Assembly: GCA_016183805.1 (NCBI GenBank)
Contig: JACPDX010000012.1
Location: 3,195-67,194 of the forward strand
Source of the DNA: Bacteroidota bacterium
GTDB taxonomy: Bacteria > Bacteroidota > Bacteroidia > Flavobacteriales_E > Vicingaceae
DNA: 64,000 nucleotides
Direction of reading: 5' to 3'
Positions 47,086-56,312 of the stretch are shown here, one piece after another. A model generated the notes under the pieces. That model ran no database searches. It was not told the origin of the DNA and saw only the letters and a program-made list of their open reading frames with translations. How positions within the stretch are numbered: position 1 is the stretch's first letter; each line of letters begins with the position of its first letter. The translations under genes were made by a program, and so were the position numbers.

Positions 47086-48642
47086 TTATTGTTTAACAAA
47101 TGTATTAGTAATTACTTCGTTACCGTTAGTAATTCTAATCATATATAAACCATTGTTGAAGTTAGCAACATTAACGTTTGATTTAGTATTATTTATTACT
47201 TCTGAATAAACAACTTGTCCTAAAGTATTAACTACTTCTAAAGAAGATCCTTTAACTACATTATTTACTAAAATATTTTCAGTAGCTGGATTTGGATATA
47301 TTGTAAAGTTTGTATTAGCAACTTCAGAAATACCAGTAGGTAATGGAGGAACACCAAAATTTGGTCTTAAAACAAAAGGTTTAGAAAAACCTGCACCAAA
47401 AGTTTCTACAGTAGTCCAAGCACCACCTGCATTACCATCCCATTTAACATAAATAGCATTATTAGTAAAAACTTTAGTGGTATTACCTATCGTTATATTA
47501 GAATCATTTTCTTCTACAGCAACAGCAAACATACCTGCTGGTAAAACTAAACCATTAGAAATAGGTAAATTCCATAAAGTATTTGTTGTTGTATCCATAG
47601 TAAATGGATCAGTACTACCTAATAAAGTAGTTGGCACACCTGCAGCAGTAGCATAAATATGAACCTGTAAAGGTTGTCCGGCTAAATCTCCACCGCCATT
47701 TCCAATATAAATATCAACAGATGTCAATGTGTCGGTATTTAATAAATTAAATGTTTGACCTAATCTAGCATTTTGACCACCACCAGCTCCAATACCTAAT
47801 AATCCGGTAACTCCATCAACATTTGCATAATCTCTTGCGTAAGTTGAATCATCAACTTGAACTAAGTATCCAGCAGTATCATTGGCAGCATTAGCATCAC
47901 CAGCATCAGTTGATGAGATATATTCTACCCAATAATTACCAACCACAGTTGGAGTGTAACCAGCAACTGTAAAATTAGTATTAGCACTAACAGCTACTGT
48001 TGAAGCAGTCGAAGAGTCCATATAAACAAGGGTAGAAGGTAATTGATAAACAGCAACATACATTTTAGTATTTGTTGCATCTAAAGCACCAATATTTGCG
48101 ATATTACCCGCACTTACAATATTTGCGACTTGAGATAATGGATATATTGTATACTCAGGTTGTGTAGTAGTCATTACTAAATCTGGACCTGTTGGAGGTG
48201 CCAATGCAGTAAATGTTACTGTCAAATTGGAAGCTGATCCTCCCATACATGCATTCACAGACTGATTCACATTATTCACACAGTTACCACCATCACCCCA
48301 ATCATCAACCATAATAATATCGTACTGAGATCCAATAGTTAAACAAAAAGGACCTTCTGTTACAGTTGTATTGTTTGCATAACCACCAGGTGCTTGTGCT
48401 TGAAGACCTCCACCACCACAGCCAACAGCCGTATTACCACCTGCAAAAATAGTTCCAACGCCACAAGCATTTCCAGTTGGAACTAGTTCCCAATATAGTT
48501 CGTAGCCATAAGCATCGGTTACTACATCAAAAGAAACTGCTACTTCACCAGCAAGACATTGTGCATTAGCACGATTTACAAAGCCTAGAAACGCTAAGAC
48601 TGCAAATGTAATTTTAGTAAAAATTTGTAATGTTTTTTTCAT
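47086..48642 (-). CDS. Secreted T9SS cargo protein, 518 aa
   Basis: Signal peptide (ends RANAQ), a Gly-rich N-terminal domain with several cysteines (about 30-145: MVDDWGDGGNCVNN), middle beta-sandwich modules and a type A T9SS C-terminal sorting domain (from about 445: FTIYPNPATENILV, VNVANFNNGLYMIRITNGNEVI, ending FVKQ). Probably exported and attached to or released from the cell surface. A TACGTTTG element (48695-48702, minus strand) precedes it with an AT-rich leader containing TAATTTATTAATTTATTAAT repeats. Confidence 0.82.
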   Translation of the reverse strand: MKKTLQIFTKITFAVLAFLGFVNRANAQCLAGEVAVSFDVVTDAYGYELYWELVPTGNACGVGTIFAGGNTAVGCGGGGLQAQAPGGYANNTTVTEGPFCLTIGSQYDIIMVDDWGDGGNCVNNVNQSVNACMGGSASNLTVTFTALAPPTGPDLVMTTTQPEYTIYPLSQVANIVSAGNIANIGALDATNTKMYVAVYQLPSTLVYMDSSTASTVAVSANTNFTVAGYTPTVVGNYWVEYISSTDAGDANAANDTAGYLVQVDDSTYARDYANVDGVTGLLGIGAGGGQNARLGQTFNLLNTDTLTSVDIYIGNGGGDLAGQPLQVHIYATAAGVPTTLLGSTDPFTMDTTTNTLWNLPISNGLVLPAGMFAVAVEENDSNITIGNTTKVFTNNAIYVKWDGNAGGAWTTVETFGAGFSKPFVLRPNFGVPPLPTGISEVANTNFTIYPNPATENILVNNVVKGSSLEVVNTLGQVVYSEVINNTKSNVNVANFNNGLYMIRITNGNEVITNTFVKQ

Positions 48643-48694
48643 AATAATTTGTTTAGTTAATAATTTATTAATTTATTAATTTATAATTGAATTA

Positions 48695-48702
48695 CAAACG
48701 TA
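48695..48702 (-). promoter_or_regulatory. Putative -7 element for the 518-aa T9SS cargo gene
   Basis: Minus strand reads TACGTTTG (TAnnTTTG), about 52 nt before the ATG at 48642. Confidence 0.45.
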
Positions 48703-48830
48703 GTTAATTTTAAAATAAGTTTACAATTTTTAGAAAATTAATTAATAACAATTTAGATTAATTTAGAGTTTATATCAATTTGACTTTACATAATTTTTGA
48801 GTATTTTCCCAAAAAATTTAACACTACAAA

Positions 48831-49946
48831 ATGAGAGATAATTTAATTTTTGTTCATATTCCAAAAACTGGAGGGACTACTATTAGTACTGCTATGACTA
48901 ATCAATATTGGGCAAGCACACCTGATTTCCACTATCGCCATGTTATCGAAAAAACTAAAACTTCAAATGCAGGGGATATTTTTGATCCTCAACATTTTGA
49001 AAAATACAAAGCCTTTACAATTTTTATGATGTTGAGACACCCTATTGATAAATTAATTTCTGAATACTATTTTTTTAAAGAAAGGGAAGTGTTAATGAAT
49101 TTTTTTCGTAAAAAACCTACGTGTTTTATTGACTACATTAAAGATAGACAAACACAAAATTCAACAATAAATTTTTTAAAAGGGAGAAGGCTTTATGATA
49201 CAAAAATACCAACAGTTTCAGATTTAGATGATGTTCTTGATGCAATAGAACAAATCCCTGTTTATGTTGGGATTTTTGAAGAATATGAAAAATCTATGCA
49301 ATATTTTTCAGACATTACTGATATAAAATGGAAGAAAGAGATGGAGGTTAAACGAATTACGTTTAAAAGACCTTCAATTTCTGAATTAAATGAAGAAACT
49401 AAAGAATTAATTCTTGAACATAATAAATTGGATATAGAATTGTATCAATTTAGTTTAGAAAAATTTAATGCTCTAAAAAATGGATTAAAAGATCCTAAAA
49501 TAAGCTTTACAAAAGATAAATATACACACATTGTCCCTTATGTTGCAAAAACATGTTTATTCGAATTTTGTATGGATAATAAGAAATTTATTAAACAAAA
49601 TTTTGAATTTTTTAAAAACCTCACTTTCTTTCTTTTAAAGAAGAAACAGATAAAAGATGGAAAATTATTTACAAATATTTGGAATCAAACTTTTATCAAT
49701 TCAATATCTAATTATTTTCCGGAGACTGAGTTTTATAGAAAAATAACAATTGATTCTTTTAATACTGAAGATCCTCTTGAAGATACAATTAAAATAGCAC
49801 ATAATTTAGATTTGTTTTTTAAAGAAAACCCACACAATAGTCACGTATATTACACTCCAATGCAATTTACAGAATCATTAGTGGTAGAAATTAAACCTAC
49901 AAATAGTCATAAAACAGGGTTTTTTAGTCAATTTTTTAAAAAATAA
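48831..49946 (+). CDS. Sulfotransferase-family protein, 371 aa
   Basis: N-terminal PAPS-binding loop IFVHIPKTGGTTIS (Lys12, Thr16/17) and 3'-phosphate motif FMMLRHPIDKLISEYYFF around 65-80, as in Sulfotransfer_2-type enzymes. The C-terminal half is unrecognised, rich in Lys/Phe. Likely transfers sulfate from PAPS to a carbohydrate or similar acceptor in the cytoplasm. It is divergent from a T9SS cargo gene and upstream of a T9SS metallopeptidase, with no PAPS synthesis genes here. Confidence 0.78.
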   Translation: MRDNLIFVHIPKTGGTTISTAMTNQYWASTPDFHYRHVIEKTKTSNAGDIFDPQHFEKYKAFTIFMMLRHPIDKLISEYYFFKEREVLMNFFRKKPTCFIDYIKDRQTQNSTINFLKGRRLYDTKIPTVSDLDDVLDAIEQIPVYVGIFEEYEKSMQYFSDITDIKWKKEMEVKRITFKRPSISELNEETKELILEHNKLDIELYQFSLEKFNALKNGLKDPKISFTKDKYTHIVPYVAKTCLFEFCMDNKKFIKQNFEFFKNLTFFLLKKKQIKDGKLFTNIWNQTFINSISNYFPETEFYRKITIDSFNTEDPLEDTIKIAHNLDLFFKENPHNSHVYYTPMQFTESLVVEIKPTNSHKTGFFSQFFKK

Positions 49947-50040
49947 ATTCAACATTCCAATAATATAAGATATGAAGCATTTTTTTTAAACCCAGAAACA
50001 TTAATTTTAGGCTTCTTAAACTAACTAAAACTATAAAATA

Positions 50041-53000
50041 ATGATTAAAAAACTAATTGCATTAGCTGGATGTTGCTTAATAATATTTACAGCAAACTCA
50101 GCTACTCATGAACTTTATGGAAAAAAAGCTGATGAAAAAATCCCGGGGAGTGAGGTTGTTCGATACAAAGATTTTACAACTGTTCCTAATTATGTGAAAT
50201 TCAAATCCGGATTTGAATTACCATTCGATAAGTTAGAAAATTGGCTTACTAAACATTACAACTCTGATATACAATTTGGGCTAACTTTATTAAATGTTGA
50301 TAAAGACCAACTTGGATACGTTCATTATAGATATCAACAAACCATTAATAATGTTCCAGTAAAATTTGGGATGTTTATTGTTCATGTTAAAAATGGATTA
50401 ATAATTTCCATGAATGGTGAATTGTTAAATCAAAATATTAGTCAAACAACAGCTTCAATAACAGAATCAATTGCTTTATCTAAGGCATTAACTTTTGTGG
50501 GTGCTGCAAAATATAAGTGGGAATCAGCATCAGAGGAAACTCATTTAAAATGGGAACAAAATGATGTTAATGCAACATATTTTCCTAACGCTGATTTGGT
50601 TTATATAAACAAAGATGGAAAAATAAGTAATGAATTAAATTTAGCTTATTCTTTTAATATTTATGCACAAGAACCTTTATCTAGACAAGTAGTTTATGTA
50701 GATGCTAATACCGGGGAAGTATTGTTCTCAGAAAACAAGATACAACACGTTGATGAAGTTGGAACAGCTACAACCGGATATAGTGGAGTTCAAACCATGA
50801 CCAGTGATAAAGTTGGAGCAGGAAATTATCGTTTGCAAGAAACTGGCAGAGGTAATGGCATCCGAACTTTTAATAGCGGAACCACTACCAATTATACCAA
50901 TACTGATTTTACAAACACTTCAAATGTTTGGAATCTTGCAGGTGTTGATAAATATGCCACCGATGCACATTGGGGAGCTGAAATGACTTACGATTATTAT
51001 TTTATTAAACATGGTAGAAACAGCATTAACAATGCCGGTTTTAGATTAGATAGTTATGTACATTATGATGTGAATTTTGGAAATGCCTTTTGGGATGGTC
51101 AACGGATGACTTATGGTGATGGTAGTAGCGGAAATAGCCCTTTTACTGCACTTGACATTGCTGGCCATGAAATAACCCACGGACTAACAACTTTTACTGC
51201 CGATTTAGTTTATCAAGATGAATCCGGAGCATTAAACGAATCATTTAGCGACATTTTTGGAGTTTCGGTAGAATTTGTAGCACGACCAGGTAATGCTAAT
51301 TGGTTAATGGGCGAAGATTTAGGTTTTACCATTCGTAACATGTCTAATCCAAATGCACTTGGCGACCCCGATACTTATTTTGGAACCAATTGGGCTGCAC
51401 TTGGTGGTGGCGATAATGGTGGAGTTCATACCAACAGTGGTGTTCAAAATTTTTGGTATTATTTGTTAACCATGGGCGGTTCAGGTACTAATGATAATGG
51501 CGATGCTTATACTGTTAATGGTTTAGGTTTAGATTTAGCAGGACAAGTTGCTTTTAGAAATTTAACCGTTTATTTAACTACAAGTTCACAATATGCTGAT
51601 GCTCGATTCTTTGCCATACAATCAGCGGTAGATTTATTTGGAGCTTGTACTTCGCAAGTTGAATCGGTAACCAATGCATGGTATGCGGTAGGTGTTGGCA
51701 GTATGTATCAGCCCTTTACAGTTAGTGATTTTGAAACTTGTATAACTACCTCATGTTCTGTACCTTTTACTGTCAATTTTAATAATTTGAGTGTTAATGG
51801 CGGTACTTTTTCGTGGGATTTTGGTGATGCTACAACTAGTACTACCATGAATCCATCTCATACCTATACCAATTATGGGACTTATACTGTTGAGCTTTTT
51901 GCTGATGGTGGAGCTAGTTGTGGATCTGATACCGAAACTAAAGTAGCATACATTACCATTGACTCTACATTAGCCTGTAATACGATTATGCCAACGTCAG
52001 GTTCTACAGTTTTAACCAGTTGCTCAGGAACTTTATTCGATAGTGGCGGACCATGTTCTATTTATGGTGCTAATCAAACAGCTCAGGTTACTATTTCTCC
52101 AACTTTGGCCGGACAAGTGCACTTAAACTTTACCATGTTTGATGTAGAAGCCGGTGATCAAGGCGGAACCATTTGTAATTATGATAACATGAAAATTTAT
52201 GATGGACCAAACACTGCTTCACCATTAATTGGTACATATTGTAACAATAATTTACCACCTTCAACCATTTCATCTTCCAGTAGTTCTATCACCATTTGGT
52301 TCATGTCGGATCCCGGTTTAGAAGAATCCGGTTTTCAAATTGATTGGACATGTGATCTTGCAACTGCTGCTCCTACTGTTGATTTTTCTGTAGATGCAGA
52401 CACTACTTGTACCGGAATAGTTAATTTTCAAGATCTTTCAACAAATGGTCCATCTGTTTGGTCATGGGATTTTGGTGACGGAAACATATCTTCAACACAA
52501 CACCCTTCACATACCTATACACAACCAGGGTTTTATACCGTACAACTAACAGCAACTAATGCAATTGGTTCAGATACTGAAATTAAAACTAATTTAATTT
52601 ATGTTAACATGCCTGATGTTACCGTTGTTCAAGGAGATAGCATTTGTACAAACAATGTGGCAAATTTATCTGCAACCGGTGTTGGAGCATTGAAATGGTA
52701 CTCAGATCCAATAGGAGGAAGTGTATTATATACCGGAAGTAATTATACAACACCTGTTTTAACAAATACTACTACTTATTATGTTGAAGATTTTATTGCA
52801 GCTACCCTACAAAAATTAGGTAAAACCGACAATACTGGTGGCGGAGGTTATTTAAGTGCAGAGCAATATTTAATTTTTGATGCTTATGAGCAACTATTTA
52901 TTCAATCAGTAAAAGTTTATGCTCAAACTACAGGTTCAAGAACCATACAATTACAAGATAATAATGGAGTAGTATTAAACACTCGGACAAGTAATATTAC

Positions 53001-53535
53001 AGCAGGAGTAAAAGTTGTTACTTTGGCTTTTTTAGTAAGCCCTGGAACTGATTATAGACTGGTATTAACTGATGCATCAGCAGTACAAGACCTGTATAGA
53101 AATAACGCAGGTGTAAGTTATCCTTATACCCTAAATGGAATCGGCTCCGTAAAAAATAGTAGTGCAGGTTCTTCTTTCTATTATTATTTCTACGATTGGG
53201 ATGTAAAAGGAGCTAATTGTACCAGCCCGAGAGAACCAGTTGATGCAATTGTAAACATGTGTACAGGTATAGATGCGATAACTAACGAAAATGGCTGGTC
53301 TGTTTTTTACAACAATTCAAACGGAAGCTTAGAATTATCAATCAATGGATTGGCTAAAGGCGAATATGCTTTAACTATCTTTAACTCCTTAGGACAATCT
53401 ATCTTGAATGATAAATTAACCATTTCTAATGATTTTTCTAAAGAAAGAATAAATTTATCCAACTCATCTCACGGAGTTTATTTTATTCAATTAAGTAATG
53501 GAACAACTACTTTTACTGAAAAATTTGTAAAGTAA
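50041..53535 (+). CDS. Secreted M4 (thermolysin-family) metallopeptidase with PKD and CUB domains, 1164 aa
   Basis: Signal peptide; propeptide (about 25-230, FTP/PepSY type); M4 catalytic domain (about 240-560) with zinc motif HEITH (376-380) and Glu400 in GALNESFSD, spacing exact for M4, plus the GGVHTNSGVQNFWYY His; PKD (about 580-650, SWDFGDATTSTTMNPSHTYT); CUB-like (about 655-780); second PKD (about 785-855); an Ig-like/FlgD region; and a degenerate T9SS sorting domain at the end (GVYFIQLSNGTTTFTEKFVK). It should act outside the cell on proteins. A rho-independent terminator follows at 53557-53594. Confidence 0.93.
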   Translation: MIKKLIALAGCCLIIFTANSATHELYGKKADEKIPGSEVVRYKDFTTVPNYVKFKSGFELPFDKLENWLTKHYNSDIQFGLTLLNVDKDQLGYVHYRYQQTINNVPVKFGMFIVHVKNGLIISMNGELLNQNISQTTASITESIALSKALTFVGAAKYKWESASEETHLKWEQNDVNATYFPNADLVYINKDGKISNELNLAYSFNIYAQEPLSRQVVYVDANTGEVLFSENKIQHVDEVGTATTGYSGVQTMTSDKVGAGNYRLQETGRGNGIRTFNSGTTTNYTNTDFTNTSNVWNLAGVDKYATDAHWGAEMTYDYYFIKHGRNSINNAGFRLDSYVHYDVNFGNAFWDGQRMTYGDGSSGNSPFTALDIAGHEITHGLTTFTADLVYQDESGALNESFSDIFGVSVEFVARPGNANWLMGEDLGFTIRNMSNPNALGDPDTYFGTNWAALGGGDNGGVHTNSGVQNFWYYLLTMGGSGTNDNGDAYTVNGLGLDLAGQVAFRNLTVYLTTSSQYADARFFAIQSAVDLFGACTSQVESVTNAWYAVGVGSMYQPFTVSDFETCITTSCSVPFTVNFNNLSVNGGTFSWDFGDATTSTTMNPSHTYTNYGTYTVELFADGGASCGSDTETKVAYITIDSTLACNTIMPTSGSTVLTSCSGTLFDSGGPCSIYGANQTAQVTISPTLAGQVHLNFTMFDVEAGDQGGTICNYDNMKIYDGPNTASPLIGTYCNNNLPPSTISSSSSSITIWFMSDPGLEESGFQIDWTCDLATAAPTVDFSVDADTTCTGIVNFQDLSTNGPSVWSWDFGDGNISSTQHPSHTYTQPGFYTVQLTATNAIGSDTEIKTNLIYVNMPDVTVVQGDSICTNNVANLSATGVGALKWYSDPIGGSVLYTGSNYTTPVLTNTTTYYVEDFIAATLQKLGKTDNTGGGGYLSAEQYLIFDAYEQLFIQSVKVYAQTTGSRTIQLQDNNGVVLNTRTSNITAGVKVVTLAFLVSPGTDYRLVLTDASAVQDLYRNNAGVSYPYTLNGIGSVKNSSAGSSFYYYFYDWDVKGANCTSPREPVDAIVNMCTGIDAITNENGWSVFYNNSNGSLELSINGLAKGEYALTIFNSLGQSILNDKLTISNDFSKERINLSNSSHGVYFIQLSNGTTTFTEKFVK

Positions 53536-53556
53536 ATTGATTTTTGAATTTTTTAT

Positions 53557-53594
53557 AAAAACAGCATCCTTATTACTTTATGGATGCTGTTTTT
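53557..53594 (+). terminator. Rho-independent terminator after the M4 peptidase
   Basis: AAAAACAGCATCC (53557-53569) pairs with GGATGCTGTTTTT (53582-53594), 12-nt loop, then T-rich DNA. Confidence 0.85.
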
Positions 53595-53661
53595 TATTTT
53601 AAAATCATGGTACGGAAACGTGGTAGTTTAAAAATTACCCTTAATTTCGTAAAACTAAAAA

Positions 53662-53746
53662 AGAAGAGTGGCCGAGTGGCTTAAGGCGCACGCTTGGAAA
53701 GCGTGTATACAGCAATGTATCGGGGGTTCGAATCCCTTCTCTTCTG
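53662..53746 (+). tRNA. tRNA-Ser (GGA)
   Basis: An 85-nt class II tRNA: acceptor AGAAGAG pairs with CTCTTCT (discriminator G), anticodon loop TTGGAAA with anticodon GGA at 53696-53698 and stem ACGC/GCGT, variable arm GTATACAGCAATGTATC, T loop TTCGAAT. The 3' end (53737-53750) recurs at 56258-56271. Confidence 0.94.
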
Positions 53747-53750
53747 CAAA
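53737..53750 (+). repeat. att-like direct repeat, left copy (tRNA-Ser 3' end)
   Basis: TTCTCTTCTGCAAA, which includes the acceptor-stem 3' strand and discriminator, occurs exactly again at 56258-56271, just beyond the LRR gene. No integrase gene lies between. Confidence 0.6.
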
Positions 53751-53783
53751 TAATTTGACTTTAAAATGATGGAAAATATCATT

Positions 53784-53872
53784 TTTTTGAAACCTAAAAA
53801 ACACAAAAAGTAGCTTTTTTTGCACAAAACTACCCCAAAACATACCGTTTAACCTAAAAAACGTAACATCGA
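53784..53872 (+). repeat. Dispersed upstream repeat, copy 1
   Basis: Core 53815-53868: T-run, GCACAAAAC, then CAAAACATACCGTTTAACC and AAAAACGTAACA. It matches the minus strand of 61324-61412 with a few substitutions. It lies 62 nt upstream of the T9SS LRR gene start, and before its promoter element. Confidence 0.8.
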
Positions 53873-53895
53873 GTAAACTCTAACAAGTTTTTAGG

Positions 53896-53903
53896 TACAT
53901 TTG
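53896..53903 (+). promoter_or_regulatory. Putative -7 element for the LRR gene
   Basis: TACATTTG (TAnnTTTG), 30 nt before the ATG at 53934. It overlaps an in-frame TTG at 53901 that would otherwise extend the protein by 11 residues. Confidence 0.5.
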
Positions 53904-53933
53904 TTTGTATATCAACAAACAAAATGTTTTTCG

Positions 53934-56237
53934 ATGAAAACAAGGCTACTTTCTTTAATCCTACTATTACTTACGGCGTTTAATTTTAATGCACAAACAA
54001 CAGCAATACCTGATCCAAACTTTGAACAGGCGTTAATTAATTTGGGTTACGATAGTGGCTCACCAAATGGAACCGTTCCTACGTCTAATATTAGTAATAT
54101 TCAAAATTTATATGTTTCGAATAAGCAGATAATTAATTTTTCAGGAATACAAGACTTTACTGCTCTAAAAACGTTTGATTGCTCTGAGCAAAATGCAACG
54201 TCTTTTCCATTGAATAGTCTAAATCTTTCTAATAATTTAAACCTAACTAAGTTAATTTGTGATCACAATGGCTCACTAAGCACATTAATATTTCCCTCAA
54301 ACAACATTCTAAATTATTTGGATTGTAGTAGTACTTTGGTGCGTAATTTTGATTATTCTCAATTACCAAACTTAACTTACTTAAACTGTCAAAATACCAA
54401 TAGTAATAGTTTAGATGTTTCTAATAATATATTTTTAACAACCTTAATTAGTAGTGTTAATGGTATAATTAATCTTAATGTTACTCAAAATACAGCTTTA
54501 CAAACTTTAGAATGTTATTTTAACTTAATTAGTGATATTGATCTTTCACAAAATGTAGATTTAACATATTTACATATTGGAAGTAACAAACTGACGAGTA
54601 TAAATCTTTCTCAAAATATTTTATTAGAATATTTTAATTGTTATGGTAATCAATTAAATTACTTGGATATTTCACAAAATATAATGTTAAAGGACTTAAT
54701 ATGTAACAATAATCAAATAACTAGTGGGTTAAATCTTTCTCAACATGTTAGTTTAAGAAATTTAAAATGTCATAACAACCTGCTTTATAGTTTAAATGTT
54801 AAAAATGGAAACAATTTAAATTTTTACACATCTGGAGGTGGGTTTGATGCGAGAAATAATCCGAATTTAACTTGTATAGAAGTTGATGATTCTACTTGGG
54901 CTACGACAAACTTATCAACTAGAGTTGATGGAATTGCTTCATTCAGCACTAATTGTAATAATAATGCTGTTTCAATTGTACTCCCTACTTTACCAGTATG
55001 TTTAGGTGATAGTGCTTTAATTTTTGGTAATTATCAATCAAATTCTGGTAATTATTACAATGTTATGACTAGCGTATTAGGGTATGATAGTATTGTTATT
55101 CAACCATTGATAACATTGTCACCGTACCTCAATAATCAAAATACCTCTATCTGTTCAGGAGATAGCCTTCTTATTTATGGAAATTATCAAAGTATAGCAG
55201 GAGTTTATTATGATTCTTTACAAACTACATTTGGATGCGATAGCATATTGTCTACTACCCTTACTATAAATCCTGTTTTCTATTCTAATGTAAACCAATC
55301 CATATGGCAAGGAGATAGTACTCTTATTTACGGTAATTATGAAAGTATGGCTGGAATTTATTATGACTCTTTGCAAACATATTTAGGTTGTGATAGCGTT
55401 TTATCAACAACTCTCACCATCTGCTCTCTCACTTCAAATTATTCTTACATTAATAACGGTAGCGGCAATTATACTTTTACCAATACATCTACAGGAAATT
55501 ATAATAAAAACCATTGGGCTTTTGGTGATGGTACAATTTCTACGGTAGCTAACCCAAACCATACCTTTAGCTCTAATGGCACTTATGTTGTTATTCTTAC
55601 TGTAAACGATTCTACTGTTGGTAGCTCTTGTGTAGATTATTATATAGATACAATTGTTGTTACTGGAGTACCTAGCCCTTTACAATGTGTTGCCGGCTTC
55701 GTAGTATATCCCGATACGGTAATTAATAATATAACTGTTGTAAATAGTTCTACTGGCTCTAATTTGACCTATTTTTGGGATTTTGGTGATGGGAATACTT
55801 CAACACTACAGACTACTAGTCATACTTATTCAAGTTCAGGCTCGGATGAATCTTTTCTCCTTTGTTTAACCGTTGATGATGGAGTAGGCTGTAATAATAC
55901 GTTTTGCGATTCTATTGGACAATATGGCGTCGTATTTAACAAGCAAAAAGGCTTTACTATTAATGTTATTGCACCACCAATTGTTACAGGGTTAGAGAAT
56001 AATCCAGTAATGAATACATTGGTGAGGATATACCCAAATCCAACATCTACTCTATTAACAATAGATACTGAACTAGTTATAAAAGAAGTAGTTGTAATTG
56101 ATATTGCTGGTCAAATTATAAAATCGGTTGTTCCTAAAGCAAATAAAATAGATGTAAGTAATTTATCGAATGGTATTTACTTTATAAAAGTAGTAGGAGA
56201 GGAGCAAACTATTATCCAGAAGTTTGTGAAACAGTAA
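53934..56237 (+). CDS. Secreted T9SS leucine-rich-repeat protein with PKD domains, 767 aa
   Basis: Start at ATG 53934 (MKTRLLSLILLLL) gives a clean signal peptide ending NFNAQ. LRRs of a BspA/internalin-like kind span about 60-300 (NLTYLNCQNTNSNSLDVSNN, TALQTLECYFNLISDIDLSQN). Three tandem modules follow (about 355-500), each with GDS.LI.GNY.S..G.YY and GCDS/GYDS. Two PKD-like domains (about 510-660; HWAFGDGTISTVANPNHTF, FWDFGDGNTSTL) and a type A sorting domain (IYPNPTSTLLTID... ending FVKQ) complete it. Likely a cell-surface adhesion protein. It lies between tRNA-Ser and a copy of the tRNA 3' end. Confidence 0.87.
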   Translation: MKTRLLSLILLLLTAFNFNAQTTAIPDPNFEQALINLGYDSGSPNGTVPTSNISNIQNLYVSNKQIINFSGIQDFTALKTFDCSEQNATSFPLNSLNLSNNLNLTKLICDHNGSLSTLIFPSNNILNYLDCSSTLVRNFDYSQLPNLTYLNCQNTNSNSLDVSNNIFLTTLISSVNGIINLNVTQNTALQTLECYFNLISDIDLSQNVDLTYLHIGSNKLTSINLSQNILLEYFNCYGNQLNYLDISQNIMLKDLICNNNQITSGLNLSQHVSLRNLKCHNNLLYSLNVKNGNNLNFYTSGGGFDARNNPNLTCIEVDDSTWATTNLSTRVDGIASFSTNCNNNAVSIVLPTLPVCLGDSALIFGNYQSNSGNYYNVMTSVLGYDSIVIQPLITLSPYLNNQNTSICSGDSLLIYGNYQSIAGVYYDSLQTTFGCDSILSTTLTINPVFYSNVNQSIWQGDSTLIYGNYESMAGIYYDSLQTYLGCDSVLSTTLTICSLTSNYSYINNGSGNYTFTNTSTGNYNKNHWAFGDGTISTVANPNHTFSSNGTYVVILTVNDSTVGSSCVDYYIDTIVVTGVPSPLQCVAGFVVYPDTVINNITVVNSSTGSNLTYFWDFGDGNTSTLQTTSHTYSSSGSDESFLLCLTVDDGVGCNNTFCDSIGQYGVVFNKQKGFTINVIAPPIVTGLENNPVMNTLVRIYPNPTSTLLTIDTELVIKEVVVIDIAGQIIKSVVPKANKIDVSNLSNGIYFIKVVGEEQTIIQKFVKQ

Positions 56238-56257
56238 TTTTTAGTAGTTATTAGGTG

Positions 56258-56271
56258 TTCTCTTCTGCAAA
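56258..56271 (+). repeat. att-like direct repeat, right copy
   Basis: Exact copy of 53737-53750 (tRNA-Ser 3' end), 21 nt after the LRR gene stop. The rest of a tRNA is not present here. Confidence 0.6.
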
Positions 56272-56290
56272 AAAGCTTCAATTTTTTTGT

Positions 56291-56304
56291 CCGTCAGCTG
56301 ACGG
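56291..56304. repeat. Perfect 14-bp palindrome
   Basis: CCGTCAGCTGACGG, between the LRR gene and the convergent exonuclease III gene. A similar CCGTC/GACGG word occurs in the element at 62862-62879. Could serve as a weak bidirectional terminator. Confidence 0.6.
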
Positions 56305-56312
56305 ATTAGTTT

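Noticed and set aside
53655-53843. 62-codon minus-strand open frame over tRNA-Ser
   Set aside because: It is antisense to the tRNA gene and is the usual spurious reading of a tRNA locus.
56258-56271. A second tRNA gene
   Set aside because: Only the last 14 nt of tRNA-Ser are present; no cloverleaf can be drawn.
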